The translations under genes and the position numbers were made by a program. Below are positions 51,357 through 61,275 of a stretch of DNA of 64,000 nucleotides, one piece after another (positions within the stretch are counted from its first letter, which is position 1; every line of letters starts with the position of its first letter). Source of the DNA: Aquiflexum balticum DSM 16537 (GTDB lineage: Bacteria > Bacteroidota > Bacteroidia > Cytophagales > Cyclobacteriaceae); contig NZ_LT838813.1 in the NCBI RefSeq assembly GCF_900176595.1, positions 4,048,001 through 4,112,000 on the forward strand, written 5' to 3'. Under the pieces are notes generated by a model. The model saw only the letters and a program-made list of their open reading frames with translations. It had not been told where the DNA came from and searched no databases.

Positions 51357-53999
51357 TTAATTTTTTGAAACAGAAAATGTATAATCTTCTCCTTCTTTTA
51401 TACTTATTTTCTTTTTGAATTTAATGGTTCCAAATCCATTTAATTTAAAAGAACTCAATTCTAAATCACCTTTTTTCGAAGTCAAGGTCACAGCTTTAGA
51501 AGCTCCAGATTCGCTGATTTTAATGGTCCCAAATCCATAACCATTTGACCAAAAAAACGATCCTGAATTCGGATTGAAATTCATTGTTTTGGTCACAGCG
51601 GAATATTGAAACCCTGTATAGGCGAGAATGCCTGCCCATGCTGACATAGCTCTTGAATAACGGTGTCCATATTCTCCTTCATTAAAGGGATTTCTTTTAT
51701 AGCCATCATACCTATTTCTAACATTTTCAAATATTTTTATTCCCGCATCGATTTGTCCTTCATAGATCATATGTGCAGCTGTACTATATTCAAAACCTGT
51801 CATTACTTCCGTATAATATGGAAATGGAAAATCCAATAAATCCCCTTTAGGATAACTGGCCATGATTAATCCCGATTCATCACCCAATGCGAAACTTCTA
51901 AATGTATTAAAATGATCATTAAAATCTGTAACGTAGTTATAATTCATTATAGACTTCAGGGTTGTTTGAACATTATCTTTATCCAATACATAGCCTAACC
52001 CCGCAGTATGTGCTAAATATTGGCCTACTAACTGATCCACCAAACAGCCTTTTCCAAGCTGGGCAACCTTGCTTTCGCCCTCTGGAATATGATGTTCATA
52101 ATAATCACCGTTAAATAAATTTTCATCAATCCAAGAACTACCTTTTAGAAATAAGGATCTACATTCTTGTGCAAAGGCTTTATCACCTAAATGTATTGCC
52201 ATTTCCTCTGAAGCTCTTAAAGCCCCTAAATACCAGCCAGCCATTTGGGGATTTGGCCCAACATAATTTATATCCATAGTATTGTGTTGAACCCCTTCCA
52301 TGACGCCATCTTTGTCAATATCCCAAACCCCACCATTCCAGGCAAAAGACATAGCCTTTTTAATATTCGGCCACATTTCCTTTAATTTGGCATCATCACC
52401 TGATAATTGCCAATCTCGATAAACTTTTATCAATGTGCCCATTTGTCCATCAGCAGCCCAGCGTTTAAAATCAGTTCCCTTTTCTATAGGCAGGGCAACT
52501 CTGTGGCTTTGACCGCCATTTTCATTTACGGCATGCAAAAATTCAACTTCCCGAAATTTCATCGAAAGGTCCCCAAATAGAAAAGGAATTGTTGATTCAT
52601 AATTCCACACATGAGTGCAGGTTCCAAAGCCCCAACCAGATGCTTTTTCTGCACCTATTTTTGTACCTTTTATGCTACCTGTACCTTCAAAACCGAAAGG
52701 AAGACCATCTTCAGTTCTAAATACAGTCTGACTTCTGAGGTTATTTAAATTAAAGAGTCCAGCTTCTACTAGTATTTCTGGGAGATCACTGTTAACCAAA
52801 CTTTCAACAAAATCAATGGTTCCCTCTTCTAATTCTTCAAAATTGGTTTTCATTGTTTTCGCAACATCCCAAGCATCTGAATATTGAGTGGTATAATAAT
52901 TTCCGACAATATCTTCTCCACCATATTGCCCTGAATGATGCGTTCCATGATCCCAAGCCCTTCGGTTGGGAAAATGCCAGGTAATCATGAATGTTATAGA
53001 TTTAGAATCTCCGGGTTGGATTAAATGCTTTACTGCTAAAGTCGCAGGAGGTGTTTTTATTTTTTCCTTTTCATTTTCAGAACGTTCCTCTAAAAATGCA
53101 ACATCTTTGTCCGTCATTTCGACAACATTACGATCAGGATGATCTGTAAGTTTACCATCATGAATAAAATCATCCCAAAACTCTCGAAAAGTCCAGTTCC
53201 AACCCAATTTAGCCCATGAAGTTCTATAGCTCACATCACCATCTGATGTTGTTGTAAGGGCCATTGTACCCCAATTGACATCCTTCTTGTCCACTTTTTC
53301 CGAATACATGAATAATCCTTTAATATCATCAGAATCTCTGTATTCATTGTAATTCCCCTCAGGTGTTCCAGACCAGCCATCTATTCCAATATAATTAGGA
53401 ATCATCCCAACGATTGATGTTTCAATAGGGCTATCTGTGTTATTGGTTAATACATATCTTAAAACTGCAACAGGGATTCCGCTTTGATCAGCATCCCCAA
53501 CTATTAAAGGATTAAAAGCCTCCAAGCGGACATCAAGAGGCACTTTCCGGTGTTCAAAATTAATTTGAGCCAAAGGATATGCTGCGGCAAAAGTTGTCTT
53601 TTCAAACCGAGGAAAACCAGAGTTTACAGCATCAGCTCCCCAATCCCCATAATATTCATCTTGTGACACGGGGCCTTCCAAAACTTTAATTTCAGGATCT
53701 TTCCCTTGCTCTTTGTAATAAATAGCAAAAAATGGCCCATTGGCAATTGTGGGTTGAACCAGTTTGAATGCAGGTATATATCCCAAGGCCCCACGGTTCA
53801 TAATTTCCCAATCCCTTAAATCTCCAGTGCCACCTAAAGAAATTGTTCCTGTCCCAATACCACCCAGTGGCATGGCTACCTCTTTTAAATATTTATCCTG
53901 ATAAGTTTTTAGAATTGGCCAATCTTTATTCCATTCTTGAGCGATTACGTTGGAAGCACATAGTGAGCAGGCTAGTATTAATAATATTGATTTATTCAT
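51357..53999 (-). CDS. GH116 family glycosidase (GBA2-type), exported
   Basis: An 880-residue exported enzyme with signal peptide ([18 protein letters not shown]). It has an N-terminal beta-sandwich domain of GBA2 type ([20 protein letters not shown], about 30-340) and a C-terminal (alpha/alpha)6 catalytic domain (DUF608 type). GH116 enzymes cleave beta-glucosides, beta-xylosides or N-acetylglucosaminides with retention. Candidate catalytic residues are Glu468 in THVWNYE (nucleophile) and Asp576 in HNTMD (acid/base), by analogy with the family. It lies within the SusCD operon, 25 nt after the sulfatase. Substrate preference cannot be read from sequence. Confidence 0.88.
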   Translation of the reverse strand: MNKSILLILACSLCASNVIAQEWNKDWPILKTYQDKYLKEVAMPLGGIGTGTISLGGTGDLRDWEIMNRGALGYIPAFKLVQPTIANGPFFAIYYKEQGKDPEIKVLEGPVSQDEYYGDWGADAVNSGFPRFEKTTFAAAYPLAQINFEHRKVPLDVRLEAFNPLIVGDADQSGIPVAVLRYVLTNNTDSPIETSIVGMIPNYIGIDGWSGTPEGNYNEYRDSDDIKGLFMYSEKVDKKDVNWGTMALTTTSDGDVSYRTSWAKLGWNWTFREFWDDFIHDGKLTDHPDRNVVEMTDKDVAFLEERSENEKEKIKTPPATLAVKHLIQPGDSKSITFMITWHFPNRRAWDHGTHHSGQYGGEDIVGNYYTTQYSDAWDVAKTMKTNFEELEEGTIDFVESLVNSDLPEILVEAGLFNLNNLRSQTVFRTEDGLPFGFEGTGSIKGTKIGAEKASGWGFGTCTHVWNYESTIPFLFGDLSMKFREVEFLHAVNENGGQSHRVALPIEKGTDFKRWAADGQMGTLIKVYRDWQLSGDDAKLKEMWPNIKKAMSFAWNGGVWDIDKDGVMEGVQHNTMDINYVGPNPQMAGWYLGALRASEEMAIHLGDKAFAQECRSLFLKGSSWIDENLFNGDYYEHHIPEGESKVAQLGKGCLVDQLVGQYLAHTAGLGYVLDKDNVQTTLKSIMNYNYVTDFNDHFNTFRSFALGDESGLIMASYPKGDLLDFPFPYYTEVMTGFEYSTAAHMIYEGQIDAGIKIFENVRNRYDGYKRNPFNEGEYGHRYSRAMSAWAGILAYTGFQYSAVTKTMNFNPNSGSFFWSNGYGFGTIKISESGASKAVTLTSKKGDLELSSFKLNGFGTIKFKKKISIKEGEDYTFSVSKN

Positions 54000-54024
54000 G
54001 ACATTAAGTTTTCTCTATTGTTAT

Positions 54025-55650
54025 TCACAAATTTAATTTCTCTTTATAAAACTCTAATTCTTCCGATTCTTGACTATTCAATGGTTTATTAGAATTTGAT
54101 AACTTATCAAATCGTTTTCTCTGAAAATCCAACATTTCTGTTAGCATTTCTTTTTCTACTTTTCTGGCATATTCACTATTGGGATATTGAGTAATATCAA
54201 TTAATTCCAGATAAGTAGATCCTGTTGGACGGCTGTTTTTACCTTTAATGCCATAATCTCCGATATCATCTCTTGCCATCTGTGCCATATTTTTAAGTTC
54301 TTGTACAATTTCAGGAAATTCACTGGCAAGGTTTTTTGTTTCTTCAATATCTGTCTCAAGATTAAACAATAAATCTTCATTCAAGATGCCTGCATTATTT
54401 GTATGCCAACCTGCACATTCACCATACCTCCCAGGTCTTATTTCAGGTCTGGCAAAATGTAATTTCCATTTACCAGACCTCACGGCCTGCAACCAGGTGC
54501 CTGCATAATGATAATATACATCATGTGGCTTTTTTTCATTTTTTTGATCCAAAATATAAGGGAGTAAATTTTTTCCATCTATTACCCTGTCATCAGGCAT
54601 AGATGCACCAGCAGCGGCTGCAATAGTAGGAGCCATATCGATAACTCCAGTTATTTCGGAGTAAACCAAACCTGCAGGTAAAGTATTTTTCCATTTCATA
54701 ATCATTGGTACACGAACACCGCCTTCCCATGTGGTTATTTTACTACCCCGGAGTTCGCCGGCACTTCCCGACTGCTCTCCAAATCCTGCCCATGGGCCGT
54801 TATCCGATGCAAATATTATTAACGTGTTTTCTTCTATACCTTCAGCTTTTAATTTTTCGACTATCCTGCCTACATTCCAATCTATTTCTTCAATGGCATC
54901 TGCATAAAGCCCATGACCGCTCTTCCCTCTGAAATTTTCCCCAGGATAAACTGGTACATGTGGCATTGTATAGGCCAGATATAAAAAGAATGGATTTTGC
55001 TTATTTCTATCAATAAATGAAAGACTTTCTTCGGTGAAATCATGTGTCATTCGCGAATGATCAGGTCGCATTGTTAAAAGTGAGTCGTTGCGATAAAATG
55101 GTACAGAAAAATTTTCAAATTTTTGTGTGCCGTTTACTAAGCGTATTCCATAAAAATAATCAAATCCTTGTTGATTGGGAGCAAAAACATCCTCATCACC
55201 CAGATGCCACTTTCCAATACATGCTGTACTGTAATTTTTAGTCTTTAGAATTTCAGCAATGGTGATTTCATCAGGATTCAATCCAAAAGGTGAACCCCAA
55301 AGATGCACGTCCGGAAAACCTGCTCTTGGCGCATAACAACCTGTAAGGAATGCTGCTCTTGTGGGGGAGCATATTGGATGGACATAAAAATCAGTAAATC
55401 GAACACCTTCCTTCGCTAAATTATCAATATTCGGAGTTTCTATGGTCTCAGAACCAAAGCTTCCTAAATCTCCATATCCTTGATCATCTGTAAGGATAAA
55501 AATTATATTTGGTCCTATTGGTTCCTTGGAGTCTTTAGATTTGCAAGAAACCATTATTATAAAAATAAATATAGTTCTTAAAATTTTAGAGATGATAGAA
55601 TCCATTTTCATTATTTGAGAAGATTTTGAAGTCGGTTTTGATGAATTCAT
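54025..55650 (-). CDS. S1-family sulfatase lipoprotein
   Basis: A 541-residue sulfatase. The formylglycine maturation motif is CSPTRAAFLTG (C94, C-x-P-x-R), with metal ligands in LTDDQGYGD (D55, D56) and the GKWHLG segment. It removes sulfate esters from a glycan after Cys94 is converted to formylglycine by an enzyme encoded elsewhere. The first Met (55650) precedes an atypical 15-residue extension. Starts at 55611 or 55605 (MDSIISKILRTIFIFIIMVS, then Cys) give a standard lipoprotein leader with lipid-anchored Cys36. It is 54 nt downstream of the unassigned (alpha/alpha)6 gene and 25 nt upstream of GH116. Its presence shows that the target polysaccharide is sulfated. The S1 subfamily was not determined. 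Confidence 0.92.
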   Translation of the reverse strand: MNSSKPTSKSSQIMKMDSIISKILRTIFIFIIMVSCKSKDSKEPIGPNIIFILTDDQGYGDLGSFGSETIETPNIDNLAKEGVRFTDFYVHPICSPTRAAFLTGCYAPRAGFPDVHLWGSPFGLNPDEITIAEILKTKNYSTACIGKWHLGDEDVFAPNQQGFDYFYGIRLVNGTQKFENFSVPFYRNDSLLTMRPDHSRMTHDFTEESLSFIDRNKQNPFFLYLAYTMPHVPVYPGENFRGKSGHGLYADAIEEIDWNVGRIVEKLKAEGIEENTLIIFASDNGPWAGFGEQSGSAGELRGSKITTWEGGVRVPMIMKWKNTLPAGLVYSEITGVIDMAPTIAAAAGASMPDDRVIDGKNLLPYILDQKNEKKPHDVYYHYAGTWLQAVRSGKWKLHFARPEIRPGRYGECAGWHTNNAGILNEDLLFNLETDIEETKNLASEFPEIVQELKNMAQMARDDIGDYGIKGKNSRPTGSTYLELIDITQYPNSEYARKVEKEMLTEMLDFQRKRFDKLSNSNKPLNSQESEELEFYKEKLNL

Positions 55651-55704
55651 AATTCGATATATATAGTTTTCATCACCTATATCTTCACGATTTCCCTTTC
55701 GCCT

Positions 55705-58374
55705 TTAGAAGGAAAACTCATCGCCTTGTACAGTTAACGGGATTTCTAAACCGGAATCATTAAAGATAATTCCATCCTTACTTCCATTGATTTTTAGTTG
55801 ATAAATTGACTGTTTTAGTCCCTTTACAATTAAATTGGTAGAATAGACCTTATTCCATGGTTCGGTCAAATCCGCTAATGAATTATTAAGGGTAAGATGT
55901 ATTTCATCTCCAATCAATTCTGCCTTTTCAACCTGTATTCCATCAACACCTACATAAATTTCATTTTCAAAATCTATATAAACACCTCCTAGGGCTCTTC
56001 CAGCCTCTGCTAGCCCTGTAAAAATACCAGATCCTTCACCCCAACTAGGATGGGTTCGCATTGCGGATTGTGGATGCGCCTCATGGTCTATGTTTTCCGG
56101 TCCAAGTCCAAAGGGATAAATATTGGTGTGGCGGTAAATATTATTTGATTTATGTCTTGGATGATTTATTAGTACCACTGATGAGCGAGCTGCGGCTACC
56201 CCTCTTTCTACCAAGTCCTGACGCCCCAAAGTTTTCCCATACCAAATAAATGGTCTGACCATTTCAGCCTGCCTTGCATCTAAGAAAGTAGCATTGTCTG
56301 CATTATCCACCCCAAAGCCTCCAAAGGGAAAAGCGGTATATATATAATGCGGCTCCCAACATGCCTGTGTAAATGTGACGTAATCCACACATTGTTCCCC
56401 CATATCAAGTATATGTTGATCTTGAGTAGCACGATAAAGGGCAGCAAACCCTTCAATTGCCCAAAATAAGGAAAGATTACCTCTTGCAACCTGATTTTGC
56501 CACCGATCTCTTTCAAATTCGAAAGGACGGTGTCCACAGGAAAAAAATTGTTCCATATCCACCCATTTTTGCTCGGGCAAAATTTCCTTTTCTAAAAATT
56601 TAGCAATCTGCTTTGCTCCATCCAAATAGTCATCATTACCCGTTGCCACGTACATTTCAGCTAAAAACCACATACTGGAAGCAGATTGAGCGCTATAATG
56701 CAAAATAGGGGAAGCTATTCCATCTCTCTGATCTACATAAGAAGGCACAGCTCCTCTCTCGTCTATATTTTTTACTAGCCAATTACTATAAGGGGTAAGG
56801 TAATCTATTATCCTTTTATCTTTCTCACATCGCAAATGGTAATCTACAAGATGAGCCGCTGTTTTGCTCATTGTGGAAACATCATAAGAATCACTTTCCT
56901 TAAGAAAAAATATATTTTTATTGTTCACTGGGTCAGTAAAACCCAGCCCCCATTTTTTGTCATTGGCAGAATAAAGCAAAGCAAAAAGACCATTTTCATT
57001 TCTTGGAGCAGACAAGGACCAATTGATAATGTTACGTCCTTTCTCAATCAAATCCGGGCGTCCCAGTTCATTTCCCCAATACCAAAAACCTTGAGCCTCT
57101 CTGGCATTGTTCCAAAATGCGGAATTGTGAAGAACATCATTCCACCATTCGATTGCTGAGCGATAACCTCCCATTTTCACTCCATTTTCTTCCCATTCCA
57201 GCCAAGAACCTGTATTTTCATAGCCATCTAGTGGTGTGTCAATACTTATATTTTCATAATGAATCGGATTGAAAGTAATTGAATCTATTATGTTGAAATA
57301 TTCTTTAAAGGGCATAGCCAGATGAGGCCGATTATCAAAAACAGGTTTCCCGAATTTTTCCCATTGGTGCCTTGGTATTCTTTGGAATCCCTTATTTTCG
57401 GGGGCATCAGAACTTACAAAAAGATCGAATTCATATTGTAATTCATTAGAATCCAATGTCCGAATCATGCTTGAATCATTAACCCTTTGATAACGGATAT
57501 GATGTGCAATAACATTATCCATGTAGCCGAAAGTCATAACGGGCTTATTTGTAAGTCCAGTCATGATATTCAGATCCAGACCGGTAGGCATCGTATATTT
57601 ATCGTCCTCTATGGGAATGGAGAAACGATTTGTTGGAATGTCACTTGTTCTTCGTGCATCGGGTGAAATGATTTGATGTTTATTTATAGCATTCAAATCA
57701 GGAACTATAGCAGCAAAGAGACCTCCTTCTTGAACAATAATTGCAGGTGCGTGATATGCCCTATCTCCTATAATTTGATCTTTTCCAGGTAAAAGTTTAA
57801 ACCTATTTTGTTTAGAATCATCATTATCGAATTTTAAACCTGGTGTATGAACAAATTCAGGTGCATGGTCAATATTAAATGTGAAGGATGTTAAGGCATA
57901 ATCTAATTTTGCCGGGGAACCTTCAAGATTTAATTTTACGGAAAAATGAAAAAAATCATTTTCTTCTGATAATGTAATTACCTGTTCAATTGGAACACTA
58001 CCCTTTTGTCCCATTAAAGTGACTTTTGCTTGAGACTTACTTTCCTCTAAAAAAATACTATTTAAGTTTGAATTACTCAAATATCTAAAATCCACCAAAT
58101 CCTGATTAAACAATTGAACTGCATCTTTTGGAAATTCTTTGGGAGGTATAAAACCTGAAACTACTTCTTTCCACTCATTCTTTTTTTTTGCAAAAAATGT
58201 TTGAGAAACAAGTCCATCCTTTTTTTCAAAAATTGCCTTTACTTTAGAATTATTTATTTCAATTCGATTTTCGCTCTGTTTTATTTGAATTGAGGAGTCA
58301 TTTTGTTGGCAACCCCAAACAATTAGGGTAAAAAAAAACAATGCCAAATTTCTCTTTGCTGATGCTAATAACAT
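55705..58374 (-). CDS. Large lipoprotein, probable (alpha/alpha)6-type glycosidase of unassigned family
   Basis: An 889-residue lipoprotein (lipobox LIVWGCQQ) exported to the envelope. The N-terminal about 350 residues are beta-rich, like a sandwich domain preceding six-hairpin glycosidases. Residues about 390-790 are helical with repeated aromatic/Gly signatures (REAQGFWYWGNELGRPDL, HYSAQSASSMWFLAEMYV, RGNLSLFWAIEGFAALYR), the pattern of an (alpha/alpha)6 toroid. The final part is beta-rich (YVGVDGIQVEKAELIGDEIH). I do not recognise an existing CAZy family, and no catalytic acid can be assigned with confidence. It lies 4 nt after the DUF6786-like gene in the SusCD operon, so it should act on the same glycan. 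Confidence 0.72.
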   Translation of the reverse strand: MLLASAKRNLALFFFTLIVWGCQQNDSSIQIKQSENRIEINNSKVKAIFEKKDGLVSQTFFAKKKNEWKEVVSGFIPPKEFPKDAVQLFNQDLVDFRYLSNSNLNSIFLEESKSQAKVTLMGQKGSVPIEQVITLSEENDFFHFSVKLNLEGSPAKLDYALTSFTFNIDHAPEFVHTPGLKFDNDDSKQNRFKLLPGKDQIIGDRAYHAPAIIVQEGGLFAAIVPDLNAINKHQIISPDARRTSDIPTNRFSIPIEDDKYTMPTGLDLNIMTGLTNKPVMTFGYMDNVIAHHIRYQRVNDSSMIRTLDSNELQYEFDLFVSSDAPENKGFQRIPRHQWEKFGKPVFDNRPHLAMPFKEYFNIIDSITFNPIHYENISIDTPLDGYENTGSWLEWEENGVKMGGYRSAIEWWNDVLHNSAFWNNAREAQGFWYWGNELGRPDLIEKGRNIINWSLSAPRNENGLFALLYSANDKKWGLGFTDPVNNKNIFFLKESDSYDVSTMSKTAAHLVDYHLRCEKDKRIIDYLTPYSNWLVKNIDERGAVPSYVDQRDGIASPILHYSAQSASSMWFLAEMYVATGNDDYLDGAKQIAKFLEKEILPEQKWVDMEQFFSCGHRPFEFERDRWQNQVARGNLSLFWAIEGFAALYRATQDQHILDMGEQCVDYVTFTQACWEPHYIYTAFPFGGFGVDNADNATFLDARQAEMVRPFIWYGKTLGRQDLVERGVAAARSSVVLINHPRHKSNNIYRHTNIYPFGLGPENIDHEAHPQSAMRTHPSWGEGSGIFTGLAEAGRALGGVYIDFENEIYVGVDGIQVEKAELIGDEIHLTLNNSLADLTEPWNKVYSTNLIVKGLKQSIYQLKINGSKDGIIFNDSGLEIPLTVQGDEFSF

Positions 58375-58378
58375 ATGT

Positions 58379-59662
58379 CTATTCTTTTAAAGCTGATTTA
58401 ATTTCATCCAAAGTTATTCCTAGCGTTTTTTTTGAAATGTTGTCTAATGCCTCAAAATTCCCCTCAAAATGAAATGTATATTGAATATGAGTTAATTCCT
58501 CTCCAATCTTCAATTCTGCTGCTGGTGAAGAAGTTTCCAGTTCATAAAATGGTCCTAAGGGAGCTGCTCCTGGTTCAGGAGGACCGTCGTTATAAGAGTT
58601 TATAACATCACCATTAAATGGGTCGGTTTGGATTTCCCATTTGGAGTTGACATATAATTTTTCTTCTGTTGGTTTATTGAATTTAATTAATGTTAAACTG
58701 TTTTCGAGTGAGTCATAACTACCAAAAATATCTTTAGCCCGGGAGGAGGAAACCCCAATCTTACCTCTTTCATTGCCATCTGCTTTAAAGAAAATCGCTT
58801 TTTCAGTAACTCTTAATCGTTTTGAAGAAATTTTTCCAAAATAATCATCATTGACAACTGGGCCGAATTGAGAAGAACTCCCTTCAATGTAAGGAATTAC
58901 AATGGTTGTATTGGGAGAAGGATTCATCATTCCCAAAATCCAAATGGATAATAATCCTCCACTTTTTTCCCAAGTTTTATTCCCGATGTTTTTTAAAGTA
59001 TTTTCAGTTTTGTATCCAACAGCTTTTACTTTTTCATTTAGATTCACATTCAATAATTTACTTATTTCAGATTGAGATAAAATACTGATTTTTCTCTCAA
59101 TATTTAAATCAAAAGTGAATCCAGAATAATTCTTTAAAGAAGCAGATTTGGAAAATAATGCATGGGAATTAGACCTTTCAATGAGATCAAAAGGTTCCAG
59201 ATCAATAAGCCGTGGAGTAATCCAGTTATCCAACGTGAATTCATCTCCTTTTTTAAAGAAAATTGAATATTGACCTCCTTCAGGCCCAAACCAAATTCTT
59301 TCTTCTCCACCATAAGCATTGATATGTATAGATGTATCACCAGACGTGAATAGGGTTTTATTGATCCAGCCGTAACTTTTTCCAGACCAACCATTTGCCG
59401 AACTTGTCATGACCCTTGCCTGAAGTCCAGGAGAAACAATTATTTTCCCGTCTCCTGAATCATCTTCCAATAAAACTAATTCCAAATATTTCTCCAGGAA
59501 ATCAAAATCCTTTTGAAAGGTTTGATTTTCCGGAGAATTATTAAATGATTCAAGTTGAGGATCTGATTTTTTTTTTGTACATGCCCAACCAAAAAATAAT
59601 CCTGCAATAATTATTATTAGCACTTTTATTTTTGGTACTCTGGTAAGTCCTCTCATTTTCAT
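58379..59662 (-). CDS. DUF6786-like lipoprotein
   Basis: A 427-residue lipoprotein (lipobox LFFGWACTK). The mature region is mostly beta-strand, with VLLEDDSGDGKIIVSPGLQA, GGEERIWFGPEGGQYSIFFK and a C-terminal TGPFYELETSSPA-like segment (here LGPFYELETSSPAAELKIGE). This resembles the DUF6786 family, which has a galactose-mutarotase-like supersandwich fold. Such folds are found in glycan-binding and lyase-associated proteins; no activity is proven. It is immediately upstream of the (alpha/alpha)6 protein (4 nt), which suggests that the two act on one substrate. The family name is from memory and moderately certain. Confidence 0.7.
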   Translation of the reverse strand: MKMRGLTRVPKIKVLIIIIAGLFFGWACTKKKSDPQLESFNNSPENQTFQKDFDFLEKYLELVLLEDDSGDGKIIVSPGLQARVMTSSANGWSGKSYGWINKTLFTSGDTSIHINAYGGEERIWFGPEGGQYSIFFKKGDEFTLDNWITPRLIDLEPFDLIERSNSHALFSKSASLKNYSGFTFDLNIERKISILSQSEISKLLNVNLNEKVKAVGYKTENTLKNIGNKTWEKSGGLLSIWILGMMNPSPNTTIVIPYIEGSSSQFGPVVNDDYFGKISSKRLRVTEKAIFFKADGNERGKIGVSSSRAKDIFGSYDSLENSLTLIKFNKPTEEKLYVNSKWEIQTDPFNGDVINSYNDGPPEPGAAPLGPFYELETSSPAAELKIGEELTHIQYTFHFEGNFEALDNISKKTLGITLDEIKSALKE

Positions 59663-59743
59663 TTTTCCTTAAATTCTTTTAATTTCTGGTTATTGACCTA
59701 AAACTAAGCTTGAAACTTTTGTTTTCCACTTACTAATTTGGAA

Positions 59744-61264
59744 TCAATTATAACCCGGGTTTTGTGTAACCACTCCATTTGAGACATCAATTTCTGTTTG
59801 CGGAATAGGATAAATCAATTGAAAATCCCGAACTGTCGGGACTCCAACATATTCAGAAGCCAAATGATCATTAAGAATATTAAGTGCTTCAGAGCTTGGC
59901 AATCTTTTCAAGTCAAATAATCGATGACCTTCAAATACTAGTTCTCTTCTTCTTTCTAGCATCACTTTCTCTAGAAAAGTGCCTGTGTCCGTTTGATCAA
60001 TATCAACACTTGCATCAGGTAGGCTTGGATTTTTTCCAAATGCTCTCCTTCTAACCTGGTTAATCAATTCATAAGAAGCTGCACTCTCTCCATCTGCCTC
60101 TGCTTTCATTAACAACAAATCAGCATACCTTAGAATAATTAAATTAATATTACTACCATTACCGGCAGCATCTAGGTCCAAAAATTTACTGATATACTGA
60201 TCCAAATTACCATTATTATCATATGTCGTAAAAGATGCGGAAGCTCTTAGATCTCCCTCCTCAAATATTGTTTGGACATCTTTTGTTGGAAAGGTTGGTA
60301 ATCTTCCTGCAAACCCTCCTGCCACTATACCTAATCTTGCTGCCTCACTTGCGGGAATAAACAAATTATTCATTGTTAAACCAATTTGGTTATCGGGATT
60401 AAAATTTACCTCAAAGATCGATTCCGGTAAATTATTGTTACCTGGAGCATGTAAATCCTCATAATTTGGCATTAAATCAAACCTATTTATGACATTGTTT
60501 AACGCTGCAGAGGCTTCACTTTTATTTCCCATTTGCAAATGCACCTTACCTAAAAGAGTATATGCTGCCAGGCTCGTAGCTCTTCCAATTTCATTCAATT
60601 GGCCACCAGAATAATTTTCTGGGAGTGAATTGACTGCATCATTTAAGTCAGAAAGGATTAATGAATAAACTTCATTCACAGGACTTCTTGGTAAAGTAGC
60701 GTTATCAAAATCATTTGTTGCTTGAGTTCTCAATGGAACTTCACCAAACATATTCACCAAGATAAAATAGGACATTGCTCTTAAAAACTTCGCTTCACCT
60801 ATTGATCTATTGATTAATTCTTCCTGAGCAGAAGTCTCAAATGGAACCTCCGGTGCCCTTTGAATAACATTATTTGCATTATTGATTAAAACGTAATTTT
60901 GTGTCCAAACATTTACCAACAAAAGATTCCCAGGTGTTTCTTCAAACGTATCTGTTTCAACCCTTTCCCTTTGATCTAACTGATCTTGACCGGCATTGTC
61001 AGTCCTAGCTTCTATTAAATTAAAATAATTGAAGTTGCCAAAAATTCCCCTTTGCTGGGTATAAACACCATTTACTGCAAAAACCAACTCAGTTGAATTA
61101 GAAAAGAAAGATTCCGCATCAATTGCATCCTTTGGGGGAACGTCAATAAAATCGTCGCAAGAAACTAAAATTACAGACATAAGTAATATCAATACATTCC
61201 GTAAGCTATGAGCTCTGAAAATTTCAAATTTCCAAGAAGCTCTTATTATATTATTATCCATCAT
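59744..61264 (-). CDS. SusD-like glycan-binding lipoprotein (RagB/SusD)
   Basis: A 506-residue SusD homologue, the surface lipoprotein that caps the SusC transporter and binds glycans. It has a lipobox (VILVSCDD) followed by FIDVPPKDAIDAESFFSNST. The helical TPR-like body includes GEAKFLRAMSYFILVNMFGE and RATSLAAYTLLGKVHLQMGN. The C-terminal RagB part has LDLDAAGNG and MLERRRELVFEGHRLFDLKR, the hallmark of the family. It lies 11 nt after the SusC gene, the usual order. The substrate is unknown, but the sulfatase downstream points to a sulfated glycan. Confidence 0.95.
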   Translation of the reverse strand: MMDNNIIRASWKFEIFRAHSLRNVLILLMSVILVSCDDFIDVPPKDAIDAESFFSNSTELVFAVNGVYTQQRGIFGNFNYFNLIEARTDNAGQDQLDQRERVETDTFEETPGNLLLVNVWTQNYVLINNANNVIQRAPEVPFETSAQEELINRSIGEAKFLRAMSYFILVNMFGEVPLRTQATNDFDNATLPRSPVNEVYSLILSDLNDAVNSLPENYSGGQLNEIGRATSLAAYTLLGKVHLQMGNKSEASAALNNVINRFDLMPNYEDLHAPGNNNLPESIFEVNFNPDNQIGLTMNNLFIPASEAARLGIVAGGFAGRLPTFPTKDVQTIFEEGDLRASASFTTYDNNGNLDQYISKFLDLDAAGNGSNINLIILRYADLLLMKAEADGESAASYELINQVRRRAFGKNPSLPDASVDIDQTDTGTFLEKVMLERRRELVFEGHRLFDLKRLPSSEALNILNDHLASEYVGVPTVRDFQLIYPIPQTEIDVSNGVVTQNPGYN

Positions 61265-61275
61265 TTTTTCTTTTT